A stretch of 11,672 nucleotides of DNA from an uncultured Clostridia bacterium (GTDB taxonomy: Bacteria > Bacillota > Clostridia > Oscillospirales > CAG-272). The translations under genes were made by a program, and so were the position numbers. The stretch covers positions 1-11,672 of the forward strand of contig CALGCW010000351.1 in assembly GCA_937884385.1 (NCBI GenBank), given 5' to 3'. The notes beneath the pieces are model-generated. The model did no database searches and was not told the DNA's origin. It saw only the letters and a program-made list of their open reading frames with translations. Of this stretch, positions 1 to 7,092 are shown one piece after another. How positions within the stretch are numbered: position 1 is the stretch's first letter; every line of letters starts with the position of its first letter.

Positions 1-81
1 TTTTTTGCCATGTTTTTTTAAAAAAAACCCCCCATCCATAACGAAACTAACTAACAGATAAATCAAAATTTGAAACGCAAC

Positions 82-115
82 AAAAAGGGAACAACCTCAC
101 GGTTGTTCCCTTTTT
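82..115 (-). terminator. Intrinsic terminator after the aminotransferase gene
   Basis: A perfect 15-bp stem (82-96 pairs with 101-115) encloses the 4-base loop TCAC. The outer pairs are A5/T5, so each strand ends in a T run after the GC-containing core GGGAACAACC. It lies 4 bases past the aminotransferase stop codon on the minus strand and would end that transcript. Because the outer A/T pairs are symmetric it could also stop transcription entering from the left on the plus strand. Confidence 0.9.
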
Positions 116-119
116 ACAT

Positions 120-1406
120 TTAGATTATATCCAGCATTTTCTCCACGCTTGCGATCTTAATGCAAAGGCAAAGGACGTCCATCGCCTCTTGAAGCTCCAC
201 ATTGGAGGGGTACGTGGGCGCGATACGGATATTGCGGTCGCGCAAGTCGTTGCCGTAGGGGAACGTCGCCCCAACGGTAGTCACCGTCACGCCTGCCGCC
301 TTCATCAACTTATACACGCGCTTTGCACAGCCGTCAAGAGTGTTAAGACTAATGAAATAACCGCCGTTCGGGTCACTCCAAGTCGCAATTTCCGCGTCAC
401 CAAGCTCTCTTTGAAGCGTGTTTTTAACGATATCAAACTTCGGACGAATGATCTCGGCAAGCCTCATCATATGCGCTCTGATATTATCGGCAGTTCCGAA
501 ATATTTTACGTGTCTGATCTGATTTATCTTATCAAATCCTATCGTCTGCGCAACGAGGATCGGGCGGATCTGATTGAAATTTCGCGTGCTCGTTGCAAAT
601 ATCGCAACTCCCGAGCCGGGGAACGAGATCTTTGAGGTGGACGCAAAATAGAAGACCCTGTCAATATTTCCGTGCTTCAGACATTCCTCAAAAATATCGA
701 GAAGCTCATCGCGTCTGTCGCAGTACAGATCGTGCACCGCATATGCATTATCCCAAAAAATGCGGAAATCATTTGCCGCCGTAGGCATCTTCGCAAGTCT
801 TCTTACTGTCTCGTCAGAATAAGTGATACCCTCGGGATTTGAATACTTCGGGCAGCACCAGATGCCCTTGATGCTCTCGTCGTGAGCAACAAGCGCTTCT
901 ACTGCATCCATATCGGGGCCCGTCGGAGTCATATCAACGGTTATCATCTCAATGCCAAGCGATTGGCAGATTGCAAAATGCCTGTCATAGCCGGGCGCCG
1001 GGCAAATAAACTTGACCACGGGCAGCTTGCACCAAGGGCTCTTGCTTCCAAGCACACCGTAAAGCATAGCGCGCGCAACGGTATCGTACATTAAATTAAG
1101 CGACGAGTTGCCTGCAACGAATATATTTTCGGGAGGGATGCTCAAAAGGTCGGAAAAAAGCTTCTTTGCCTCCGGTATTCCCTCAAGAATTCCGTAATTT
1201 CTGTAGTCAACACCATTTTCGTTTATACAGTCCTCGCTCTTTGATATGCAGTCGAGCATTCCCGTCATCATATCAAGCTGCTCCCTGCCGGGCTTTCCGC
1301 GCGAAAGGTCAAGAGATAATCCTCTCTCGCACACTTTTTTATATTCATTTTTCAGCTCAAGGTATAATGCCTCAAGCTCTCGGTTGCTCATTTGAGAGTA
1401 TTTCAA
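120..1406 (-). CDS. PLP-dependent aminotransferase (aspartate aminotransferase-like, class I)
   Basis: This encodes a cytosolic fold-type I pyridoxal-phosphate aminotransferase of about 428 residues. It resembles the distinct bacterial aspartate aminotransferase subgroup I know as the Corynebacterium AspT-like or Asp_aminotransf family. Visible landmarks, numbered from the TTG start, are SRGKPG at 35-40, AGNSS near 98-102 (phosphate-binding loop), CPAPGYDRH around 135-143, PKYSNPEG at 186-193, FWDNAY at 217-222 with the cofactor aspartate D219, STSK with the Schiff-base lysine K259, and NIRIAPTYP near 392-400 with the substrate-carboxylate arginine R394. All catalytic positions are present and the length suits the family. 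The start is set at TTG 1406, because AGGAGG at 1420-1415 lies 8 bases upstream; an in-frame GTG at 1415 overlaps the ribosome binding site itself, and the first ATG (1391) is too far away. Substrate specificity cannot be read from sequence; aspartate/2-oxoglutarate is the likeliest. It follows asnS on the same strand across a repeat element and ends at a strong terminator. Confidence 0.85.
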   Translation of the reverse strand: MKYSQMSNRELEALYLELKNEYKKVCERGLSLDLSRGKPGREQLDMMTGMLDCISKSEDCINENGVDYRNYGILEGIPEAKKLFSDLLSIPPENIFVAGNSSLNLMYDTVARAMLYGVLGSKSPWCKLPVVKFICPAPGYDRHFAICQSLGIEMITVDMTPTGPDMDAVEALVAHDESIKGIWCCPKYSNPEGITYSDETVRRLAKMPTAANDFRIFWDNAYAVHDLYCDRRDELLDIFEECLKHGNIDRVFYFASTSKISFPGSGVAIFATSTRNFNQIRPILVAQTIGFDKINQIRHVKYFGTADNIRAHMMRLAEIIRPKFDIVKNTLQRELGDAEIATWSDPNGGYFISLNTLDGCAKRVYKLMKAAGVTVTTVGATFPYGNDLRDRNIRIAPTYPSNVELQEAMDVLCLCIKIASVEKMLDII

Positions 1407-1414
1407 AATGAACA

Positions 1415-1420
1415 CCTCCT
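1415..1420 (-). promoter_or_regulatory. Ribosome binding site AGGAGG deciding a TTG start
   Basis: The minus strand reads AGGAGG at 1420-1415, then 8 bases, then TTG at 1406-1404. The spacing is ideal for TTG. The upstream in-frame GTG (1415-1413) shares a base with the AGGAGG and cannot use it. Confidence 0.75.
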
Positions 1421-1454
1421 CTTATGAATATTGTTAGCACAAACCAACTTGCTG

Positions 1455-1702
1455 TTTTGCCCCGCTTTTTCAAAAGCGGGCGCTTGCCGCGCAGGCGAAT
1501 ACGCTCATTTTCTTTTTGCAAAGCTTTTTCTTTTGGGGCTACTTTCTCAGAAGAAAAAGCGATAAAAGACCTTTGATACCAATAGCAATCAGTCGCTTTT
1601 CTTTGACACAGAAAGCGCAAAGAAAAGCTAATAAAAGAAACGCTGAATACAGGGCTACGCGCCCCGTACCCGCGCCACCTTTTGAAAAAGGTGGACGAAA
1701 AC
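1455..1702. repeat. MITE-like intergenic element with covarying terminal hairpins
   Basis: This element of about 248 bp fills most of the 320-bp gap between asnS and the aminotransferase. Its ends are imperfect inverted repeats. The left end (1455-1481) reads GTTTT followed by a 9-bp hairpin, CCCGCTTTT-TC-AAAAGCGGG. The right end, read on the other strand (1702-1675), is GTTTT followed by CCACCTTTT-TC-AAAAGGTGG. Two of the nine stem pairs differ, and both remain paired (C:G to A:T, G:C to C:G). Inside are two more hairpins: 1523-1532 with 1551-1560 (GCTTTTTCTT/AAGAAAAAGC), and an 11-bp stem at 1595-1605 with 1618-1628 (GCTTTTCTTTG/CAAAGAAAAGC). There is no transposase and no credible gene. 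A reading frame of about 112 codons crosses it on the minus strand, but it has no ribosome binding site and low-complexity content. I saw no clear promoter for the aminotransferase here. Confidence 0.6.
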
Positions 1703-1727
1703 TTTATCACATAAGTTTGTGCGTTAA

Positions 1728-3122
1728 TTAAAATTCTGCATTACCCGTTGTTCTGGGGAATGCCTCAACGTCACGGATGTTGGAAACACCTGTGATGTAC
1801 ATAATAAGACGTTCAAATCCAAGACCAAAGCCCGCGTGACGGCAACCGCCGTACTTGCGAAGCTCAAGATACCACCAATAATCCTCGGGCTCGAGGTTGA
1901 ATTTAGCCATTGCCTCAAGGAGCTTTTCCATTCTCTCCTCACGCTGTGAGCCGCCAATGAGCTCTCCAACGCCGGGAACGAGCATATCCGCCGCCGCAAC
2001 GGTCTTTCCGTCATCGTTCTGGCGCATATAGAAAGCCTTGATATCCTTGGGATAGTCCGTCACGAATACGGGCTTTTTAAATATCTCCTCGGTGAGGTAT
2101 CTCTCGTGCTCGGTCTGAAGATCCATACCCCAATAAACGGGATATTCGAACTGATGTCCACAGCTCTGCAATCTTTCAACTGCCTCGGTGTAGGAAATTC
2201 TTCCAAACTCACTGTTTACAAGAGCTGTAAGACGCTCAATAAGACCGTTGTCGAAGAACTTGTTGAAGAACTCCATCTCCGCAGGGCAGTTTTCCATAAC
2301 GTAGGAAAGAACGAACTTCATCATATCCTCAGCCGTGTCCATATAGTCGGTAAGATCTGCAAAAGCAAGCTCGGGCTCGACCATCCAGAACTCTGCCGCG
2401 TGGCGCTGAGTGTTGGAGCGCTCTGCACGGAATGTGGGACCAAAGGTATATACATTTGCAAATGCCATAGCATATGTCTCAACGTTAAGCTGACCCGAAA
2501 CGGTAAGTCCGGTTCTCTTTCCAAAGAAATCCTGCGTGTAATCTATCTCGCCGTTCTCTGTTCTTGGGGGATTTGTAAGGTCAAGAGTCGTCACCTGGAA
2601 CATCTCACCCGCGCCCTCACAGTCGCTTCCCGTAATAAGAGGGGTGTGAACGTAAACGAAGCCCCTGTCCTGGAAGAACTTGTGGATAGCATACGCCGCA
2701 ACGCTGCGAACGCGGAATACCGCGTTGAAGGTGTTGGAGCGAGGACGAAGGTGCGCGATAGTACGGAGATATTCAAGTGTATGACGCTTCTTCTGCAAAG
2801 GATAATCGGGGGTAGAAGCACCCTCAACGTCGATCTTCTCTGCTTTAAGCTCAAAAGTCTGCTTTGCCTCGGGAGTAAGCTCAACTACACCCTCGATAAT
2901 AAAGGAGCAACCAACGTTCTGCTTTGCAATAACTTTATAGTTTTCAAGCTTTGCATCCTCAAAAACGACCTGAAGATTTTTAAAATAGCTTCCGTCGTTA
3001 AGCTCAATAAATCCGAATACGTTGGAGGCACGGATAGTCCTTGCCCAACCTGCAACGGTGATCTTCTGTCCCGCAAAAGCCTCGGGAGATGCAAATATTT
3101 CTTTGATAGTAATGCGTTTCAT
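1728..3122 (-). CDS. asnS: Asparaginyl-tRNA synthetase
   Basis: This 464-residue class IIb synthetase charges tRNA-Asn with asparagine in the cytosol, using ATP. Residues about 20-100 form the N-terminal anticodon-binding OB fold (VAGWARTIRASN and FGFIELNDGS). The catalytic domain carries motif 1 around 159-175 (HTPLITGSDCEGAGEMF, typical of AsnRS rather than AspRS), motif 2 at 231-245 (FRAERSNTQRHAAEF) and motif 3 at 431-440 (GFGLGFERLI). The length matches bacterial AsnRS, and nothing is missing. The frame stays open upstream to about 3338, but the start is placed at ATG 3122 (MKRITIKEIF) because the promoter at 3184-3212 implies a transcript beginning near 3177, and an AAGG lies 8 bases before this ATG. 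The upstream extension translates AT-rich promoter and repeat sequence. The leader is only about 55 bases, too short for a T-box. Confidence 0.96.
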   Translation of the reverse strand: MKRITIKEIFASPEAFAGQKITVAGWARTIRASNVFGFIELNDGSYFKNLQVVFEDAKLENYKVIAKQNVGCSFIIEGVVELTPEAKQTFELKAEKIDVEGASTPDYPLQKKRHTLEYLRTIAHLRPRSNTFNAVFRVRSVAAYAIHKFFQDRGFVYVHTPLITGSDCEGAGEMFQVTTLDLTNPPRTENGEIDYTQDFFGKRTGLTVSGQLNVETYAMAFANVYTFGPTFRAERSNTQRHAAEFWMVEPELAFADLTDYMDTAEDMMKFVLSYVMENCPAEMEFFNKFFDNGLIERLTALVNSEFGRISYTEAVERLQSCGHQFEYPVYWGMDLQTEHERYLTEEIFKKPVFVTDYPKDIKAFYMRQNDDGKTVAAADMLVPGVGELIGGSQREERMEKLLEAMAKFNLEPEDYWWYLELRKYGGCRHAGFGLGFERLIMYITGVSNIRDVEAFPRTTGNAEF

Positions 3123-3183
3123 TTCTTGTACCTTCTTTTTAACGTTTGTTTTAGTAAAACTAATAAAATAAAAAATTTTATAT

Positions 3184-3212
3184 ATTGTACCACAAATAAT
3201 TATAAAATTCAA
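3184..3212 (-). promoter_or_regulatory. Sigma-A-type promoter of asnS
   Basis: On the minus strand the -35 box is TTGAAT (3212-3207), followed by exactly 17 bases and the -10 box TACAAT (3189-3184). Transcription would start near 3177, about 55 bases before the asnS ATG. Confidence 0.75.
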
Positions 3213-3261
3213 GGGTTTGCGGGATTTTTCTTGATTAGCAATGAGATTTGTCTTGATTTTG

Positions 3262-3308
3262 CCCTCTCCGCCACGGACAAGCCGTGCCATCTCTTCCAAA
3301 GTGAGAGG
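3262..3308. repeat. CCCTCTCC-type structured repeat, copy 1
   Basis: The 47-bp unit starts CCCTCTCCG and ends CCAAAGTGAGAGG, so its ends pair (CCTCTC with GAGAGG). Between them is a small hairpin, CACGG-ACAAG-CCGTG (3272-3286). It aligns with 3456-3500: the outer boxes are nearly identical, while the internal stem has different bases but still pairs. Units of this type are, from memory, very common between genes in gut Clostridia. Confidence 0.7.
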
Positions 3309-3455
3309 CTTTTTGCCAGCAAAAAACTCCATATCCAAAGTCTCACCCTAAAAGAGTCGCCTGCGAAACACGCGAGCTCGCTCGTCAATCCTGTTGACTA
3401 AAAGGAATTTTCACAAGCTAATTTTGAAATATAAAAGTTAGTCAGCATTGTATGC

Positions 3456-3574
3456 CCCTCTCCGTCCGCCTTCGGCGTCCACCTCTCCCAAAGTGAGAGG
3501 CTTTGTATATAAAGCATTTGTTAAGGAAAAGGCTCGCCCTCAGGGAGAGCTGTCAGCTGTGCTGACTGAGAGGG
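3456..3574. repeat. Complete CCCTCTCC element, REPIN/MITE-like (about 119 bp)
   Basis: The element has imperfect terminal inverted repeats. The left end is CCCTCTCCGTCCG (3456-3468), and the right end, read on the opposite strand, is CCCTCTCAGTCAG (3574-3562); 11 of 13 positions match. Each half contains its own hairpin: CGCC-TTCG-GCG with a closing GAGAGG (to 3500) on the left, and GTCAGC-TGT-GCTGAC (3552-3566) plus CCCTGAGGG-like pairing on the right. The halves are joined by an AT-rich linker. This two-inverted-unit plan is like a REPIN. It begins 3 bases beyond the stop codon of the NUDIX-DUF559 gene and may also serve as that gene's 3' structure or weak terminator. No clear target-site duplication was found. 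Confidence 0.7.
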
Positions 3575-3577
3575 ATA

Positions 3578-4462
3578 TTAATCTTTGTTACTAATTCTTT
3601 CCTTTATGGTTTTATCAATCACATAGCACACACCTTCAAATTTATCCTCAATCTCTAAATTTGAAAATCTCAAAACCTTAATCCCATACTTTTCTATATT
3701 ATTGGTTCGTTTGTCATCATAATACTTACCTTTATCAGTATAGTGCTGAGATCCGTCTATTTCAATAACAAGCTTAGCTTGATGACAATAAAAATCTGCT
3801 ATGTAATTGTCGATTACTTTTTGCTTGTATATCTTTATGGGATATTTTCGCAAATAATCATACCACAAGTGTTTTTCTTGCTTTGTCATATTACGACGCA
3901 GCATTTTTGCAACGGTTATCAATTGGTCGTTTTTATTGAGAGCGATAGACCCGTCCGCTTTCCTTTTGCGCCCATACTCATTAAGAGCAAGCACGTCACG
4001 TGCCTTTAAATACTTTCCTTGCACTCGTTCGAACTCTTGTTCATTAATCAAGTGCACCACTTCGTCAAAAGTATGCCATTGCACGATCGTCTGGCTCTCC
4101 GCTTCTGCGTCTGTTAGATGATTTTCATTTGGTGTATGAAAAGTCTCAACCGTAAAATAATGATTGATCTGCGTATAATCTAAACTTGCTCTGTTTTCAG
4201 TAATGATGCCAAGCTCTTCAACTTCGTCACAAGTGCATCCTACCTCCTCATATATCTCACGGTGTAAGGCGGCAAGCACTTCTTCTCCCATTTCAACCCC
4301 GCCTCCGGGAAGACTATATAGTTTGAATTTATGTGAATACATTACTGCATACAGACCTTCTTGATTTTTAACAATAGCACGTGCAGTAATTCTGGGCGAT
4401 TTAGTAGACAGTCCATCCTTACCTAATATAATCTTATCATTTAATTCGCCAATTATCTTCAT
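3578..4462 (-). CDS. NUDIX hydrolase fused to a DUF559 endonuclease-like domain
   Basis: The 294-residue protein has two unlike domains. Residues about 22-150 are a NUDIX hydrolase, with a full Nudix box G-x5-E-x7-REIYEEVGC from G54 to C76 including R68, E69, E72 and E73; such enzymes cleave nucleoside diphosphates linked to another group, and the substrate here is unknown. Residues about 175-290 are a DUF559 domain of the Vsr-like/PD-(D/E)XK fold: NMTKQEKHLWYDYLRKYP at 191-208, IADFYC with D223, VIEIDGSQHY at 232-241 with E234, D236 and H240, then a repeated basic/acidic helix and VLRFSN at 263-268. DUF559 proteins are usually stand-alone and resemble short-patch nicking endonucleases, but their role is unproven. 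Start ATG 4462 follows an AGAAG-like site. The nuclease half is clearly more AT-rich than the NUDIX half, and the gene sits between CCCTCTCC-type repeats, which suggests domain or gene acquisition. It lies 62 bases after the helicase gene on the same strand and could be co-transcribed. Confidence 0.85.
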   Translation of the reverse strand: MKIIGELNDKIILGKDGLSTKSPRITARAIVKNQEGLYAVMYSHKFKLYSLPGGGVEMGEEVLAALHREIYEEVGCTCDEVEELGIITENRASLDYTQINHYFTVETFHTPNENHLTDAEAESQTIVQWHTFDEVVHLINEQEFERVQGKYLKARDVLALNEYGRKRKADGSIALNKNDQLITVAKMLRRNMTKQEKHLWYDYLRKYPIKIYKQKVIDNYIADFYCHQAKLVIEIDGSQHYTDKGKYYDDKRTNNIEKYGIKVLRFSNLEIEDKFEGVCYVIDKTIKERISNKD

Positions 4463-4477
4463 AATAATCTTCTTTTT

Positions 4478-4513
4478 CCCTCTCCGTCATAATCTGCCTC
4501 AGGCTATGACCGA
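4478..4513. repeat. CCCTCTCC-type structured repeat, partial copy
   Basis: It begins CCCTCTCCGTCA and then forms a hairpin with GTCATA (4486-4491) pairing TATGAC (4505-4510) around an inner GCCT-C-AGGC (4496-4504). The closing GAGAGG box seen in the other copies is missing, and the sequence runs into CGAAGG and a T7 run (4517-4523). It fills most of the 62-bp gap upstream of the NUDIX-DUF559 gene. Confidence 0.5.
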
Positions 4514-4524
4514 AGGTTTTTTTG

Positions 4525-6948
4525 TTAACACTTCCAAAATTCCTTGACCTCACTCGCAAGCTCCTGCGCCGAGTGAGAATACTTTATATGAGACCAATGA
4601 AGCGGGAACATCGCGCGATACTGCTCGGTCGCATATCTGTCGTCAAGAAGAACTACGATGCCGCGGTCGCTCTCGGTACGAATAACACGCCCTGCCGCCT
4701 GCAGAACACGGTTCATTCCCGGGTAGGTATATGCGTAATCATAGCCACCCTCACGGGTGTTTTCGAAATACTCCTTCATAATGTTTCGCTCGTTGGATAT
4801 ACCGGGAAGACCCACGCCCACGATGACCGTGCCTATAAGGCGCGAGCCGGGCAGATCGATGCCTTCCGAAAAGCTACCGCCAAGCACGCAAAAGCCAACG
4901 CGAAGAACCCCCGTATCCTCTTTGAAATTGGACAAAAACTCTTCCTTTTGGAGATATGTCATATTCGCCTCTTGAGCGAAAAGCTTCACCTTGGGATATT
5001 TCTTTTCAAACTCATCCTTGACCGAGCTCATATACTTATACGAGGGGAAAAAGACGATATAATTGCCCGCCCTGCCCGAGACCGTGCCCGCAATGCAGGA
5101 CGCGATCTTCTTATATGAGGCTTCCCTCTCCTCAAAGCGCGTATTTATGCTGTCAACGCAGAAAAGGCCGAGATTATCCTGCTTGAAGGGCGAAGGCAAC
5201 TGAAGCTTTATGCTTTTTTTGTCGCCGCCCAAAATGTCGCAAAAATAGTCAATTGGCTCAAGAGTTGCAGAAAACATCACCGAGCTCACCGCGCGGCAAT
5301 GGCAAAGAGAAAGCTGATGCGACGGATCAAGACACGAAAGCCTTGCCTTCACGTCCCCACCCGACACCTCTATAAAGAATATATATCTCTCGTCGTAAAG
5401 CTCACTTATCTTACGGTATTTCATAAGATCGGCATGGATCGACTTCACGGATGCAAAAACGGGCGAGAGCTTATTTTTTCTTAGCCAGGTGCTTGCCGCA
5501 AGAGTGATCTTCTCCACGTGCTTTTCAAGCAGATCATAGGAATTTTTGCTGATATAATATCCCTGCTCCTCACCCTTTTCGTTTTTGAACATATTATCAT
5601 AGCAGAGCTTTTTCGAATTTTCAAGCTCCCTGATAAGTCCGTCAAGCTCACCTATAAGCTCGCTGTCGTGGGGTGGAAGTGCCGCCGCAACGTCAAGCAA
5701 CGCGTTTTTGGAAAGACTTGCAGAATACATATCTATCGCCCTGTCGGGAAGGTTGTGCGCCTCGTCAACAAGGAACACGTAGCGCCCCATCTCGGCATCA
5801 GAGCCAAAATACCTCTGAAAATATATTATTGGATCGTAAATATAGTTATAGTCACAAATAATGACGTCGCAAAGCAGCGAAAGATCGAGACTTAGCTCAT
5901 AAGGGCAAACTCTGTGCTTTATCGCAATGCTTGAAATCAGGCCCTGCGTGTATCCGCTGTAATTCTCAACAAGCTCACGCAAAGCACCGCCCACTCTGTC
6001 ATAGTATCCCCGCGCGAACTCACAGTCAAAGGAATTGCAAAAATTACTTGCACTAAGTCCGCTTGCCTGCTTTTTCGGGCAAACGCAAACGCTGTCCTTT
6101 GCACTTATGGCAACCGTTTTAAGACGTGCGCCAGCAGCGTGGAGCTTTTTCATTGCCCCCCAAGCCTCGCGCCGCGTCGATGCCTTGGCAGTAAGATAAA
6201 AGATCTTATCCGCCCTTCCCTCGCCCAACGCGCGAACTGCGGGATAGAGGGAGGAAACTGTCTTTCCGATACCCGTCGGAGCCTGAACGAACACGTTTTT
6301 CTCCTTGACGATGCCGCGGTAAACAGCCTTTATCATCTGCTCCTGACCGCCCCTGATTTCAGTATATGGAAACGGAACTTTTCTTGCTCTCGGAAGTATC
6401 TCGTTTTTTCTGTGAAGCATAAGCTTTCCAAAGAATGATACATCCTCTAAAAGCTCAAAATATGACTTCTTAAGAGCCTCAACACTAAAGCTGTCCTCAA
6501 CTATCTTAATTTTTTTCGTGTCCTTGAAGCAAAAAACAATTCTGACGTCCACGCAGGATAATGAATGTTTGCTTGCAAAAAAGTAAGCATTTATCTTAAG
6601 AAGAGCAATGTCGTAATTATTGGGAAAGGAATCTGAATCGAACGAGCGCCTCTCAACGAATCTGTCCACCACTCCGTGCTCACCGCTTTTGTACGCCCTG
6701 TCAACGACCGTTTCAACGGAATAATAGTCCCCATGTAGCTGTACGGTATTGTGAAGCTCAATTCGCACCCTACCCGATTCAAGTGCGCGCTCATAATCGG
6801 GCATCTGCGAAAGATATACGTCAAAGCTCTTGCTTTGAGTATTCATATCAGAAGGCGGCCTTGAATCAAGATCGCTCGCGCGTGAGCAACGCGCGCAAAG
6901 CTCACTTGCGCTCATTTCTATACAGTATTCATTTTCATTGAATCGCAT
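4525..6948 (-). CDS. DinG/XPD-family DNA helicase with degenerate N-terminal nuclease-like domain
   Basis: This 807-residue superfamily 2 helicase of the iron-sulfur XPD/Rad3/DinG group unwinds DNA 5'-3', probably in repair. Residues about 10-165 align, by my memory of clostridial relatives, with a Cas4-like PD-(D/E)XK domain, but the usual GRADG, DEIK and QAKxYAY elements read VETVVDRA, DRFVERR and LLKINAY here, so nuclease activity looks lost. The helicase core has Walker A APTGIGKT (223-230), candidate cluster cysteines C288/C290, C304, C309 and C348, the DEAH box at 395-398, SPFKQDNLG near 586, motif V GSFSEGIDLPG (691-701) and motif VI QAAGRVIR (750-757). All helicase motifs look intact. 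The start is ATG 6948, with GGGGGAG about 6 bases upstream; the frame is open further up to 7110 but that part overlaps the promoter. It is transcribed divergently from mecA. Confidence 0.9.
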   Translation of the reverse strand: MRFNENEYCIEMSASELCARCSRASDLDSRPPSDMNTQSKSFDVYLSQMPDYERALESGRVRIELHNTVQLHGDYYSVETVVDRAYKSGEHGVVDRFVERRSFDSDSFPNNYDIALLKINAYFFASKHSLSCVDVRIVFCFKDTKKIKIVEDSFSVEALKKSYFELLEDVSFFGKLMLHRKNEILPRARKVPFPYTEIRGGQEQMIKAVYRGIVKEKNVFVQAPTGIGKTVSSLYPAVRALGEGRADKIFYLTAKASTRREAWGAMKKLHAAGARLKTVAISAKDSVCVCPKKQASGLSASNFCNSFDCEFARGYYDRVGGALRELVENYSGYTQGLISSIAIKHRVCPYELSLDLSLLCDVIICDYNYIYDPIIYFQRYFGSDAEMGRYVFLVDEAHNLPDRAIDMYSASLSKNALLDVAAALPPHDSELIGELDGLIRELENSKKLCYDNMFKNEKGEEQGYYISKNSYDLLEKHVEKITLAASTWLRKNKLSPVFASVKSIHADLMKYRKISELYDERYIFFIEVSGGDVKARLSCLDPSHQLSLCHCRAVSSVMFSATLEPIDYFCDILGGDKKSIKLQLPSPFKQDNLGLFCVDSINTRFEEREASYKKIASCIAGTVSGRAGNYIVFFPSYKYMSSVKDEFEKKYPKVKLFAQEANMTYLQKEEFLSNFKEDTGVLRVGFCVLGGSFSEGIDLPGSRLIGTVIVGVGLPGISNERNIMKEYFENTREGGYDYAYTYPGMNRVLQAAGRVIRTESDRGIVVLLDDRYATEQYRAMFPLHWSHIKYSHSAQELASEVKEFWKC

Positions 6949-6991
6949 GCGCTCTCCCCCTTTCGTAAGCATCGATATATTAACTATATTA

Positions 6992-7020
6992 AATATAACA
7001 TAAATAAAAGCACGAGTCAA
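6992..7020 (-). promoter_or_regulatory. Sigma-A-type promoter of the helicase gene
   Basis: The minus strand has TTGACT (7020-7015), a 17-base spacer and TATATT (6997-6992). The predicted start of transcription, near 6985, leaves a leader of about 37 bases before ATG 6948. This rules out a translation start further upstream. Confidence 0.7.
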
Positions 7021-7063
7021 TAAGCACGGGCAAAAAAGAGCCGTATTTCCAATATTTTTGCAC

Positions 7064-7092
7064 TGTTCAAAACGCCGCATCGGGTGTATAAT
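7064..7092 (+). promoter_or_regulatory. Probable mecA promoter
   Basis: A consensus -10 box TATAAT lies at 7087-7092. The -35 position, 17 bases upstream, is a weak TGTTCA (7064-7069). Transcription would start near 7099, about 27 bases before the mecA ATG. The weak -35 could mean that an activator is needed. Confidence 0.5.

Larger units (their letters stand above)
3123..3577. other. 455-bp intergenic region made of promoter and repeats
   Basis: No gene is supported here. From the asnS side it holds the asnS leader and promoter (3123-3212), a CCCTCTCC-type repeat (3262-3308), a TTTTTGC/GCAAAAA hairpin (3310-3325), a 10-bp palindrome GCGAGCTCGC (3372-3381), a hairpin GTCAA-TCCTG-TTGAC (3384-3398), and a full CCCTCTCC element (3456-3574). 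The stretch at about 3400-3455 is AT-rich with nothing recognisable. Confidence 0.7.

Noticed and set aside
1..40. T7-A8-C6 homopolymer stretch at the left edge
   Set aside because: It has no tail, stem of useful GC content or gene that would make it a terminator or regulatory site; it is reported only as a low-complexity tract.
1372..1710. Minus-strand reading frame of about 112 codons between asnS and the aminotransferase
   Set aside because: It is made almost wholly of the hairpin repeat element and has no ribosome binding site; the content is low-complexity.
3123..3338. N-terminal extension of asnS
   Set aside because: A consensus promoter at 3184-3212 lies inside it, and the translated extension comes from repeat and AT-rich sequence; AsnRS of normal length begins at 3122.
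2106..3401. Long plus-strand reading frame (431 codons)
   Set aside because: It lies opposite asnS, has no ribosome binding site or recognisable domain, and is cysteine-rich in the way antisense translations of codon-biased genes are.
3262..3574. CRISPR array from repeated CCCTCTCC units
   Set aside because: There are just two to three divergent units with unequal spacing, inverted arrangement and internal hairpins, and no cas genes.
4522..5895. Several plus-strand frames opposite the helicase gene
   Set aside because: They are shadows of a well-supported coding frame, with no start signals or domains.
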